DNA of 38,915 nt. Source: Cylindrodendrum hubeiense (Eukaryota; Ascomycota; Sordariomycetes; Hypocreales; Nectriaceae). Location: NCBI GenBank assembly GCA_014621425.1, contig JAANBB010000387.1, forward strand, positions 1 through 38,915. Reading direction: 5' to 3'. A program made the translations under genes and the position numbers. The first letter of the stretch is position 1, and every line of letters begins with the position of its first letter. Shown here one piece after another: positions 8,991-18,961 of the stretch. Below the pieces are notes generated by a model. The model was not told the origin of the DNA and did not search any database. It saw only the letters and a program-made list of their open reading frames with translations.

Positions 8991-10344
8991 TCATTCAGCC
9001 AACAGCCACGCAAGACCCTCGATAGTATCCGAGGTGCGCTTCTTGGTCACAGTCAACTCGGGAAACATTGCCCAGAAACCATGGGGCAATCCCGCGTACA
9101 CATCTAGTTTCGTGGGAATTCCAGCGTCCCGGTACACCTGTTCCAACACCAGCCCACAATCTCTCACGGGATCCAGCCCGCAAACCTGGAAGTATGTCTT
9201 GGGGATACCTCCATGATCAGGGAATGCAACGGGCCAAGCCAGTGGGCTTTTCTCGTCTGGTTGGTAGTTTGCTGCTGCGTTGTTAGCGTCTAGCGAGGAC
9301 GGGCTCTCATTGAGTAGCTGATCATACCATGAACAAAATTGAGCGATTCAGTAGAGAACAAGGGCGCGTTGGCATTTTGCTCTTTGCTGAAGAAGTGTTT
9401 CCTATACTGTTCGGGAATTGTGGACTCATTGGCTCCAGATGGGATTGGGGCGAAGACGCCGGTTAAAGGTGGTGACATTTTGTCATCACGGCAAAGGTGA
9501 GATACAGCCAGAACTATATCGGCCCCTGAACTTTCACCGCCGATGAGAAATCCCTTCTTAGGATTGATACCCAGGTTCTCCACGTTTTCGGCCGTCTGCT
9601 ACTCATCAACATCGCTGTGTCTCGACCTGCCGAGGAGTGAACCTACCCATTTGGTGGCATCGAAAGCATCATGTATGGCTTGTGGAAAGACATGCTCTGG
9701 TGCATGCCGGTAGTCAATGTTGACCGCGATGCCGCCCAAACTAGTGAAGTGGGCACAGAGATAAGCCTCTGTTTCTAGATCACCACACACGAAACCACCA
9801 CCGTGGAAGACTACAAACCCGGGGCACCCATCGGCAGGGATGTCTCTGGGCTTGTACACTCGGGCATTGACTTCGAAGCCGTCTCGAAGAGGAATTTTCA
9901 ACTCTTCTGTGAGATATGGAAGTGACTTTGGGTCAGGCTTAGGCCGCATCTCTCGCATGTAGGCTATCATATCGCGCATTGCGTGGATGTCGGTATCCAT
10001 GGCCCATGAGCCCAGCATGGAACTCTCGGACTCGATAATCTTGGGTTCGCGTTAGTAAACCACCTATTCTCCCAGACATTGCACGCTCCCGCAATTTCTT
10101 TTTGTTTATATCTTGAGCAAAGCATACATAGATGGGAGTTCAGGGACTTGACCATTTTCCCGATTGGACATCACGGACATAGACCAAGAGTAAGAAGGAC
10201 AATTGTCCCTGCCACCCGTATGTTCTGTCCGAGGTGTATAATCTAACCGAAGACATGATCTATACGCATGCATAGTGTGAGACTCACTGGCTTAAATTCG
10301 GGGTGCACCTCACTGAGGGCCCGGGTTTCTTCAATAGTGAGCAT
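8991..10344 (-). CDS. HSL-type (GDXG) alpha/beta-hydrolase, esterase/lipase
   Basis: Predicted carboxylic ester hydrolase of the hormone-sensitive-lipase-like family. My model has four exons on the minus strand: 10344-10288, 10039-9647, 9598-9328 and 9274-8991, giving 334 residues, a normal family length. The oxyanion-hole motif HGGGF is at 98-102. The nucleophile motif GESSG (171-175) has Ser173. The acid is probably Asp275 in GLDPVRD, and the base His305 in PHGFW, so the triad looks complete. Introns of 248, 48 and 53 nt have GTGAGT, GTAGGT and GTATGA donors; TACTAAC and GCTAAC branch sites support the first and third. Exon 1 (19 codons, [10 protein letters not shown]...) rests on the good donor and matching phase and is the least certain part. 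No signal peptide is visible, so an intracellular enzyme is likely. Substrate is unknown; such enzymes act on acyl esters, including secondary-metabolite or xenobiotic esters. Confidence 0.88.
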
Positions 10345-11121
10345 TTTCGAGCTGTTGCCTGATCGATGGTCTGGAGAGGTTAGTTTTAGATGTTCTCATT
10401 TGAGGGCTCCCATTAACGAAAAGCCAATTGAATACACGCACAGAGTGAATGAGAATAATATTCTGCATGAGTCGTCGGGAATACGACGGGAGGCTTCGGG
10501 CTTGAGAGAGAGTCAATCTTACTCCGTTCGTCTTGGCCCAATCATCACACACTCGCGGAAGTAGAAGGCGGACCAAGTAAACACTCCAACTGGCGAGCAT
10601 AGACCTAATTCCCTAAATGGCTCAGCTGAATATGAAAGGCGGTAAATGACCGACAAGGTCATGTGACCAATTACCTCCCTGTCAGCTTGAAGCAGCCTCT
10701 TAGAGCTCATGTGTTGCCGATAGACCCATGAAGCACTCTAAATCCGGCGGAGCTAATGGATGTGGTGGCGGGGCCGTGGTATTGGCTGCTGGGATGCACT
10801 AATAAGTTCCTGATCTTCAAGACGAAGGCTAACTCTTGAACGCAACAGCACTTGAAGTAGTTGATTGATGTTTGTTCATAACGACTGGCAACCCGCTTAC
10901 TCCCAAGAGTTGTAAAGTTGATGCGTCCTGAACACGCCCTCTGCTCAAATGACGTCAGTGAGTCAATTGATTGTTTCGCGAAGGAATCGCGACACCACGT
11001 GAGCGACGGCAAATGATTGGTCAGCGCCAGCTTAGAAATCTACCGGTAATCCGAATACTTGCTCATCGCCATTCAAAAAAAGATGACCTGCTGCTAAGCA
11101 TTCTACCCGCGGAACTTCACG
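10345..11121. other. Shared upstream region of the esterase and COX17
   Basis: 777 bp between two divergently transcribed genes. Short open frames on both strands show no family features. It probably contains both promoters; no motif stood out. Confidence 0.5.
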
Positions 11122-11539
11122 ATGGGAGCATCACAATCTACACCCTCATCTCTACCAAAGCCACCTCCTAGCACCATGGACGCCCAATCTGCAACCCTTC
11201 GTACGTTCACCAGCTCCCAAGAAGACGTTCACAATGTGGATGCGTCCGCATCTTTAACCTGGCTAACCTGTTTGCCAGCTTCCGTCGCCGCCGCCGTGGC
11301 CTCCTCGACGACCACCGCGCAGACTTCCAAGCCCAAGGTGAGACGGACCGCACCCGATACCGAACCAATTCAATTCCGAATCTAACATACAGTTCCAGCC
11401 CTGCTGCGTGTGCAAGGAGGAGAAGTCGAAGCGCGACGAGTGCATGCTGTTCTCCAATGCCAAGGACCCTGCCGCCGATTGCCAGTCGCTGGTCTCCCAG
11501 TACAAGAGCTGCATGACGGGATACGGATTCCAGGTGTAA
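11122..11539 (+). CDS. COX17: Cytochrome c oxidase copper chaperone Cox17
   Basis: Carries Cu(I) in the mitochondrial intermembrane space and hands it to Sco1 and Cox11 for assembly of cytochrome c oxidase. Exons are 11122-11200, 11279-11337 and 11393-11539; introns of 78 and 55 nt have GTACGT and GTGAGA donors, and the first has a GCTAAC branch site. The last exon encodes QPCCVCKEEKSKRDECMLF followed by a second CX9C pair ending KSCMTGYGFQV. The CCxC copper site and the twin CX9C disulfide scaffold, both used by Mia40 import, are intact. Two in-frame ATGs are possible. The first (11122) gives MGASQSTPSS..., 94 residues; the second (11176), in a near-perfect CACCATGG context, gives MDAQSATL..., 76 residues and closer to the usual length. 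It is divergent from the esterase. Confidence 0.94.
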
Positions 11540-11924
11540 AAGCAGACGAGGCATCCGGTCATTGAGGCCGTGTACACTATAATGTAGACATGTGGGCAAG
11601 CAATTCATGGTATTCCTCTCCGGTTCGCAACCCAATCAACAGTGGCGTGATTACATTGGTGAGCCAAAAGTGACCGGGATCCCGGTGATATTTGGTGTTG
11701 TACTCTCGCTAGGAACTGCTTATTTGCGGAACGTCACAATTGATCCCGACATGAGTATAGTAGCATGGGACGACCTGCAAATGTCTTGTAGATGTCGATT
11801 TGATTCGATTTGAAGCACTGCGCTCCCGCGAAGACGAGGGATTCTCGGTCAAGCGCTGGCTGTCAAGCACAGCACCCCGTCTTGCTAAGACTGACAATCA
11901 CCCCACAGGCCCCTCACATTTCAG
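11540..11924. other. Convergent 3' flanks of COX17 and the small helical-protein gene
   Basis: 385 bp between two stop codons facing each other. It should contain both 3' UTRs. No coding or RNA feature is visible. Confidence 0.55.
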
Positions 11925-12439
11925 TTATGTCGTCTTCTGATCCTTGTTCTTCCTCATATCTTCCTCCCGCCCAAAATAGCCCTTCATCATCATCTCTTCC
12001 AATTCTTGCGTAGTCACATTCATCTTAATAACCAAGTTCGCCATCCTGGCTTCAATATCCTTCCTGCGCTCAGTGGCCTCGATCATTGCCTTGACATGTG
12101 CTGCACAAGACTTTGACCTTCTTACCGTTAGTATTATCCATGGTCGTACCGAATTCAAGACATAAGAAAGGCTCACTCCTTGTTGCGCCGCTCTGTTTGG
12201 TACGCCAACACTCGGGAGCGCAAGTTGTCGAAGGCGTCGCTCGACTCTTGGAGGATAGCATTCGTGCGCTCATCCCGGTCTTTTTTCAGCTACCGGGGTG
12301 TCAGTAAACTTCTCTTTTCGGAAGGAAAAAAAGCGATGCCCTGTACCTGTATAATGCGCCGCTGGATTTGCATAGTAATCATACCAGGGTCAGAGTTATC
12401 GTTGGCGCTTGAGTAAACGGACTCTTCGTCGGCAGCCAT
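11925..12439 (-). CDS. Small helical/coiled-coil protein, function unknown
   Basis: Not recognised. The model is 12439-12347, 12289-12177 and 12117-11925, encoding 132 residues (MAADEESVYSSANDN... to ...KNKDQKTT). Introns of 57 and 59 nt have GTACAG and GTGAGC donors; the second has a perfect TACTAAC branch site. After an acidic/Ser-rich N terminus, the rest is almost continuous charged helix, with runs such as IQRRIIQLKKDRDERTNAI and MIEATERRKDIEARMANLVI. That suggests a coiled coil or a small adaptor subunit in a complex. The second acceptor is a tandem pair (TAAGAAG) three nt apart; the upstream AG would add one Arg. There is no signal peptide or membrane segment. Preserved frame through three exons makes a real gene likely. 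Confidence 0.75.
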
Positions 12440-12863
12440 GGTGTCAAGGGAAAATAAATAGAACGATGCGAAGCGAGGCCGAAGAAAAACGGTGTAATAA
12501 TAACTCTTGACCTAAATCCCAGGACGTTATGGAAGTCTTAAGTAAGAACTCGGAATAAAGGCGCACGAGATCGAATACCTAAGCCCCCGGGTTGGTGTTG
12601 CAGCAGGAGCTGGGCAGCACCTGCCCCCCTCCTCCATTAACACCTGCAGCCAGCTGCTGACCAGCTGTCAATCAACATAAGTACCTACCTACCTACGTAC
12701 CTAGGTACTTGAGTCAGTATTTAGGTTGGTACTTAGGCCTTCGTAATTCATTCCGTCACAACAGGCTTTTACATGCATCCAGGAACATTTCATGTAGCAG
12801 ATTTGTGACCCATTTTGGTATTATCATACAGAATAAGGTAACCATCCTGCCGGGGATATCTCT
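12440..12863. other. Spacer between the small helical-protein gene promoter and CCT4 3' end
   Basis: Contains the promoter of the small helical-protein gene and the 3' UTR of CCT4, both minus strand. It includes CTGC/CAGC-rich DNA and an ACCT-repeat hairpin (next entry). No coding feature. Confidence 0.5.
12679..12710. repeat. ACCT-rich stretch with inverted arms AAGTACCTA / TAGGTACTT
   Basis: Perfect 9-bp inverted arms at 12679-12687 and 12702-12710 flank a CCTACCTACGTACC loop. The stretch could form a short hairpin. ACCT tetramer runs of this type also occur around 2105-2127. Confidence 0.7.
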
Positions 12864-14633
12864 CTATCTGGTCAATGCAATGTCGTCTATACGCAGAATC
12901 ATCTTCACAGTCTCCGCCGCCAGTTCGATAGCGCTCGTGCTCACAAGCAGGGGCTGCAGCACGTTCTCCTTGGAGATGTTGGTGTTGACGCCTCCGGACT
13001 TGATGCTGACTCCAGCGTTCTTCTCGCCCATCTCGTGTCTGTGTCGGAGGTCTGTTACGACCTTGATGCTGTTCAGACCGGCGTTCTCAGCCAGGGTCGT
13101 GGGAATAACCTCCATGGCATCCGCAAACGCCTTCCAGCAGATGGCTTCGGTACCGGTCAAGCTGCGCGCTTGCTTGGAGAGCTGGGCAGCAATCTCGATC
13201 TCAGGGGCACCTCCACCAGCAATGAGCGCCTTCTTCTTGACCAGGCAGCGCACCACGCAGAGTGCGTCGTGCAAGCTGCGCTCAGCCTCCTCCAAGATCA
13301 GGGAGTTGGCACCACGGACGACCACGGAGATGGTCTTGCCAGCCGACTTGGTGCCAGTGACCTTGACCATACGCGACCCAGAGGAGTGCACCTCCTCCAC
13401 AAGATCAGCAGATCCCAGCTTGTCCTCGGTGAAAGAGTCGATGTCGGCGATGGGCTTGCAACCAGTCGATTTGCAAATGAACTCGACCTCGTCGCGCTCG
13501 ATCTCCTTAATGGTGAGGATGCCAAGCTTAGACAAAAAGTGTAGTGATAGGTCGTTGACGGCGTCGCGGAGAATGGACTTCTGGATGAAAAGAACGTTAC
13601 ACTTGGCCTTCTTGATCTTCTTGGCCATGTTCAGGAGGTATAATCGCTCCTCCTTGACGATCTTGTCCATTTGTCGGTAGTCGTTGACCTGAATGGTGTT
13701 TTCCATCTGCGAGGTGTGAGTAGGGAATAGTCGAGTAGCGAGAGTAGAGAACACTTACATCAGGCTTAGGGGGGCTAAGCTGGAACTGGATCAAACCGAT
13801 CCTCGCCTTCTCCATGCGAACAGGACCACCGGCGTTCTTCAACACGGGTTGGGTGAGGACCAGGCCATCAACCATCTCGCTGTCCTCGATGGTTCCTCCA
13901 ACTCGCTTCACGATTCGGATGTTCTTGAGGTCGACGTTGTCAGCGGTCTTGATGTCGATGGTCTTGGTGACCGAGTTGACCGCCATGGGGCCGAGAAGGT
14001 TCGAGTACTGGGAAACGATCTTGGACGACAGTGAGGTGTTGGCAGCCTGGAGGAGCGATGCGGTATCGGTCAGGGAGATGGGCTGGGACATGTCGTGGAG
14101 GACATCGACGGCGGCGGCGGCAGCTCGCTGGAAGGACTCCGAGATGACTGAGGGGTGGATGCCCTTAGAAAGCAGGCGGTCGGCGGCACCAAGCAAGCTT
14201 CCACAGATGACAACGACCGAGGTGGTTCCGTCACCAGCTTCAACATCCTGAGCACCAGACAGGTTGACCAACATCTTGGCTGTGGGGTGCATCACGGACA
14301 TGCTCTTCAGCATGGTGTTTCCATCGTTTGTGATAATCGTCTCCCCCTTTCCGCTTCGGATCATCTTGTCCATTCCTCGAGGACCGAGAGAGGTTCGGAT
14401 CGCATCGGCGACGGCTAGGCGACTGTAAGTAATCATGGAGTGTTGCGAGGGACCAGATCCCCATACCTCGAGCGGCAACAATGTTGGACGAGCGAACCGC
14501 CATGGGCTTCTCCTTGTCCTAGAGCATCGTCAGCGGGGAAGCTCGAAAGCTTGGTGGGAGCTTGCCATACACGGAAAGTAGCATTACTGGAGCTGCCCGC
14601 TATGGGAGCTGCTGCTGCGGCCGGGGCAGACAT
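12864..14633 (-). CDS. CCT4: T-complex protein 1 subunit delta (chaperonin CCT4)
   Basis: Delta subunit of the cytosolic chaperonin TRiC/CCT, which folds actin, tubulin and WD40 proteins with ATP. Exons on the minus strand are 14633-14571, 14518-14467, 14414-13759 and 13706-12864, giving 537 residues, a normal length. The three introns are each 52 nt with GTATGG, GTATGG and GTAAGT donors. The N terminus reads through ...[36 protein letters not shown]. The catalytic motif GDGTT is at 99-103 and GGGAPE at about 421-426, with the delta-type block [20 protein letters not shown] before it. The end RIDDIALTR resembles CCT4 orthologues. It is divergent from RPT1 with 439 bp between start codons, so they may share a promoter. 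I see no defect in the reading frame. Confidence 0.96.
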
Positions 14634-15072
14634 GTTGTAAAAGTGGTGGCGGTCCCGGTAATCCTTGAAGACTGTTGTTGAGATCGCGGGGCTTTGTAGG
14701 AACACGACTTCACAGAATCCGGTAGCCTTGAGATGTCCCACCTCCTGCCCTACTCCGCGGGCGACAAATGCCACCCAGAATTTTTGGATCGGGGGTAGAG
14801 ATCATCCAGTTCCGGTCTGTGCCTTGTACTAGCCCGAGAGGGGCTAGCGCCAAGCAGCCTCACGGCGGTGGGCCCGTGCTTCGAGCTCAAGGCAACTCAG
14901 ATTACGGAATGCCTTCCACGGCCTTCATCATCCCCAAACACCAACGACCAACATCCACGACGACCATTCCCCCCCCTTCCAAACGGACTCATCAACTGCA
15001 TCACCCACCACCAAGACAGAACCCGCTATCGCCTCAAATAAATAGAGAAGCCTCAGACCCGCGGAATCCACC
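14634..15072. promoter_or_regulatory. Bidirectional promoter region CCT4 / RPT1
   Basis: 439 bp between two divergent start codons, one for a chaperonin subunit and one for a proteasome ATPase. It contains AAATGCCACC (14766-14775), whose reverse complement begins GGTGGCATTT and partly resembles the yeast proteasome element GGTGGCAAA. It also contains GGTGGCGG near the CCT4 start. These matches are partial and no factor is assigned. Confidence 0.55.
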
Positions 15073-16548
15073 ATGGTCAGCCGCTCTGCCCTCCAAACAG
15101 CCTGGCTGTGTGCTAACGACCCCAGCCTTCCGCAACCGGTCAAGACTGGGAAAAGTACCAGAAGAAGTTCGCCGACGATGAGGTAGAGGAGAAGAAGATC
15201 ACTCCTTTGACCGACGAGTACGAACGCATCACCTACAACGGGGAGGCCTAGGGTTCGCTAACCAGGGTACAGGGACATTCAAGTGCTCAAGACGTATGGC
15301 GCCGCGCCCTACGGAACAGCTCTCAAGAAGCTCGAGAAGCAGATCAAGGAGAAGCAACAAAGCGTGGATGAGAAGATCGGTGTCAAGGTGAGATGGCTCG
15401 ACCCTCATCTGGCCACCAACGTCTAACAGCAATAGGAATCGGATACCGGACTCGCACCCCCACATCTATGGGATGTCGCCGCCGACCGTCAACGAATGTC
15501 CGAAGAGCAGCCTTTCCAGGTCGCACGATGCACGAAGATCATTGCCGATGAGAAGGGCGACGAGTCGAAGAGCAAGTACGTTATCAACGTGAAGCAAATC
15601 GCCAAGTTCGTTGTCCAGCTCGGCGACCGAGTCAGTCCCACAGATATCGAGGAGGGCATGCGAGTCGGCGTCGATCGCAACAAGTACCAGATCATGCTTC
15701 CCCTACCGCCCAAGATCGATGCGAGCGTCACAATGATGACTGTGGAGGAGAAGCCCGATGTTACATACGGCGATGTTGGTGGTTGCAAGGAGCAAGTCGA
15801 GAAGCTGCGCGAGGTCGTGGAGATGCCCTTGCTGTCCCCTGAGCGATTCGTCAACCTGGGTATCGACCCTCCCAAGGGTGCCCTTCTCTACGGCCCTCCA
15901 GGAACCGGAAAGACCCTGTGCGCCCGAGCGGTTGCCAACCGAACAGACGCCACCTTCATCCGAGTCATCGGCAGCGAGCTGGTCCAGAAGTACGTTGGTG
16001 AGGGTGCCAGGATGGTCCGAGAGCTGTTCGAGATGGCGCGGACGAAGAAGGCCTGCATCATCTTCTTTGATGAAATCGATGCCATCGGTGGTGCTCGATT
16101 CGATGACGGTGCTGGTGGAGACAACGAAGTCCAGCGAACCATGCTGGAGCTCATCACTCAGTTGGATGGTTTCGACGCCCGAGGAAACATCAAGGTCATG
16201 TTCGCCACTAACCGACCTTCGACCCTGGACCCTGCCCTGATGCGACCTGGTCGTATCGACCGAAAGATTGAGTTCTCGCTGCCCGACCTCGAGGGCCGTG
16301 CCAACATTCTCCGAATTCACGCCAAGAGCATGTCGGTCGAGCGCGACATCCGCTGGGAGCTCATCTCCCGTCTCTGCCCCAACGCGACCGGTGCCGAGTT
16401 GAGGAGTGTCTGCACGGAAGCTGGCATGTTCGCCATCCGTGCGAGGAGAAAGGTGGCGTCGGAGAAGGACTTCCTGAGCGCGGTGGACAAGGTCATCAAG
16501 GGCAACCTCAAGTTTAACTCGACGGCGACGTACATGCAGTACAACTAG
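15073..16548 (+). CDS. RPT1: 26S proteasome regulatory particle ATPase Rpt1
   Basis: One of six AAA+ ATPases in the base of the 19S particle, which unfolds ubiquitylated substrates and opens the 20S gate. Exons are 15073-15075, 15126-15217, 15273-15387 and 15436-16548, giving 440 residues. Exon 1 is the ATG alone; the intron after it is 50 nt with a weak GTCAGC donor but a strong TGCTAAC branch and CCCCAG acceptor. The spliced start reads [16 protein letters not shown]. Walker A GPPGTGKT is at about 223-230 and Walker B IIFFDEID at about 278-285. The ISGARFDDG-like pore and second-region segments ([20 protein letters not shown]) are intact, as are the arginine-finger region ([12 protein letters not shown]) and a YMQYN end. 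These match the Rpt1/PSMC2 subtype. Introns 2 and 3 (55 and 48 nt) have GTACGA and GTGAGA donors. Confidence 0.96.
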
Positions 16549-17014
16549 AAATAGCGTGGTGTAATTTAATACGGTGTACGAGTAAACGGCAATTAGATGG
16601 CGGGATTCTAGACGTTACATCGACCTGTTGCTTCACAAGACTTCCCTTCGTTTGGTGGTGAACACGGTGGCTGCTATGGTGACTTCCATGTTGAGACTAT
16701 CTACCTATGTATGATGATTCCTGGACCAAGTCCTTAAGCCGTATGCGCATCAAGCAAGACCGTCTAGGCAGGAAAACAAAACGCCAATGCCCGTTCCTAT
16801 TCCCATTACCATTCCCTTCGTAAGATGTAGATGTGTAGTCCTCCTGCTCAAAAAAAGCAACCCCATTCCAACCCAGCAGCATGCGTCCTTTCCATAGCTT
16901 CCCAAAGCCAACGACGGTCCCATAAGTGTTCTTTAAAATAGTGTAAGAGTACCCGCCCAGGGGTGACGAGAACAGACAGTCATGAATCATTAGATGTCCT
17001 TCAACCCTGGTAGA
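16549..17014. other. Convergent 3' flanks of RPT1 and the Cys-rich protein gene
   Basis: 466 bp between convergent stop codons. A 97-codon frame on the minus strand (16697-16990) lies just beyond the Cys-rich gene's stop and includes an Asn/Gly repeat. It has no family features and is more likely 3' UTR. Confidence 0.55.
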
Positions 17015-17704
17015 TTACTTCCCCTCCATACGGGAGAGGCAACCCAGGCATGCCACGTCTCCCTCGGCACCGCGCTCGATGCAACACCGGCTGCAGACCA
17101 CAGCTCGATGGCCACCGGCGGCCCACCCCTTCCTAGTCTCGTGTCCGGCGCGCTGATTATCGGTTTGTTGAGGGGATTGCTGGTCATCAACGTCGTCCAT
17201 GTGAAAGGAGCGTGATAGCACTTCCTGTTCGGAGAGCACAGACCCGCCGTCCAGGTTCCAGCCCTGGCACTCACGGATGCAGACAAAGCAGGCCCTTTCG
17301 CCACAGCCCTGGCACTCGGCGAAGGAGTCGAGATCTGACTTCTTGGTGGGCCGGCGGTGGCAGATGTGACATGGTGCCAGAATCGCGCTGGTGGCTCTGT
17401 GAGCGAAGCGGCTTGCAGAGGCTGGCTGAGCTTGCAGCATCTTAAGCTGTGATGATCGGCGTCGGCGGTGGGAGGCGGGAGAGGAGGTGGAGAGGGAGTC
17501 GTGAATGTGAATGTCATCTTCGGAGATGCGTGCCCGCTTGGTGGTTAGGGGAAGGATCTTGCGCGGGCTGAGCTCTGGGAGCTGGTTGAGGACGTAGAAG
17601 TCCTTGGGCTCCTCGGAGGCATAGAGGGCGTACATGCCGTGTTCATCGGAGGCGTCCCATCTTCGCTTGTGCCCTGTATGGACGTCTTCGCCGACAAAAG
17701 GCAT
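17015..17704 (-). CDS. Cys-rich putative zinc-binding protein, function unknown
   Basis: Not recognised as a named family. The ATG at 17704 gives 229 residues (MPFVGEDVHTGHKRRWD...). Residues 1-105 are polar with basic patches (HKRR, TKRARI, HRRRRSS), possibly nuclear localisation signals. The C-terminal half contains twelve Cys at 112, 115, 131, 134, 139, 142, 146, 204, 207, 208, 219 and 222. They form five CxxC pairs, the layout of a treble-clef/PHD/RING-like zinc module split by a polar insert of about 55 residues (147-203). No His ligand is clearly placed, so assignment to RING, PHD or FYVE is not safe. There is no intron, signal peptide or membrane segment. A transcription or ubiquitin-related role would be guesswork. 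It is convergent with RPT1. Confidence 0.78.
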   Translation of the reverse strand: MPFVGEDVHTGHKRRWDASDEHGMYALYASEEPKDFYVLNQLPELSPRKILPLTTKRARISEDDIHIHDSLSTSSPASHRRRRSSQLKMLQAQPASASRFAHRATSAILAPCHICHRRPTKKSDLDSFAECQGCGERACFVCIRECQGWNLDGGSVLSEQEVLSRSFHMDDVDDQQSPQQTDNQRAGHETRKGWAAGGHRAVVCSRCCIERGAEGDVACLGCLSRMEGK

Positions 17705-18961
17705 GGTGTGGGCGTGGGCGCGGGCGTTCGCCGAAGACCAAGCTCGGTGCAAGGCCTTGGCAGGTTCAGCGCGGGAGGCTGGAGGACAGAGAGGTAAGGT
17801 TGCCGGGCGGCAATACGGTGCGTAGGTAGGTAGTCGGGCAGTTCATCCAGTCGAGAGAGGAGGAAGAGGAGGCGAGGTGAGCGTGAAAGAGTCGGAGTGA
17901 GGGAAGAGAGCGTTGAATGGGATGGGATGGATGGATACGATGGGGTGGTGAGCAGCCCTTGCCTTCCACGGCAAGCGTGGTTCTGGAGATGGAGGGGGTT
18001 GGTTGGGCCTGTCGTGGTGCTGGACGGCGGCCTAGCGTCTGCTTGCCGGGTGAATGTCGTGGCGAACGCAGGGCGCGAGTGGCCATTCAGGCGGGCAATC
18101 GCGGGTAATTAGTGGAGTGGACGCCTGGAGTTGGGTCACTTTTCAGGCGGTCTCCAGGGAGCTCACGCACGCTGCAGGTGATGCTACAGGGGATGCGACC
18201 ACCTTGACTCCGCACACCGTGAACCCGTACCGTGCAAGTGGAGGCGAAACGAGCGACTCTTGGTGACTGAGGGATTACCTCCGCAGTTATGGGACCCCGT
18301 GCTGTCTTAGAAAGAAGCACGAGCTCAATTGCACTCAATGAGCGGGAACCTTATTAAAAGCATCCCCTCCCAGGGATTCTCACCATCGCTCGCCGGCCCA
18401 GTGTCGTGGAGAAACACACCGTAGTCGTCCCCGCAACTGTCCAGATGGAGATTGATGGACAGATGATCCCGCTCTGGAAGCCCACCACAGTGACAACACT
18501 CGGTCCAACGTGGTGCCACGCCCTCCCTCGGCCACCCGGCAAATGCAGCTGGGTGTGCATTGTATGACTACACGGGGACATAGGTCCAGCGAGTGGGTTC
18601 TCTGAAAATACCCCCGCGAAGATCCGTCATCTCAGCCGAATATTTCACTTCACTGCTGCGGGCGGATATCAAACAGAACAAGGTGCAATTATACTCCGTA
18701 CACTTCTCAGCAATCCAAGTCATTTTCATATGCTATACAAGACGGATTTGATCAGAAGCACGCCTCCTCTGTTTTAATTAAAGATATAAATCGAGCGTAG
18801 TTTGGGTCAAATAAGGTATTGGAACGATTCATCTGATTTACACTCTACCATCCATCTTCCTTCCTGCCTCCGTTCACGCCTTGCTTCTTTTCTACCCGCC
18901 ACCGACAAAGGAGCTGCTCTAGGGGGCGACTAGTATACAAATGAGACTTGAAGGGGCCTCC
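17705..18961. other. Promoter of the Cys-rich gene and 3' flank of CYT1
   Basis: 1.26 kb without a convincing gene. Frames at 17766-18581 are Ser/Pro/Arg-rich and lack domain features or splice signals in a consistent order. The part next to 17704 is GGAT/GAGG-rich, as in fungal promoters and leaders. From about 18600 to 18900 the DNA is AT-richer. Confidence 0.5.

Noticed and set aside
14766..14775. Yeast-type proteasome control element (PACE) upstream of RPT1
   Set aside because: Only GGTGGCA of GGTGGCAAA matches. I left it as a remark and did not annotate a site, since the PRE10 promoter has only an even weaker match.
16697..16990. 97-codon minus-strand frame after the Cys-rich gene
   Set aside because: Probably 3' UTR of that gene; contains a Gly/Asn repeat and no family features, and no splice link was found.
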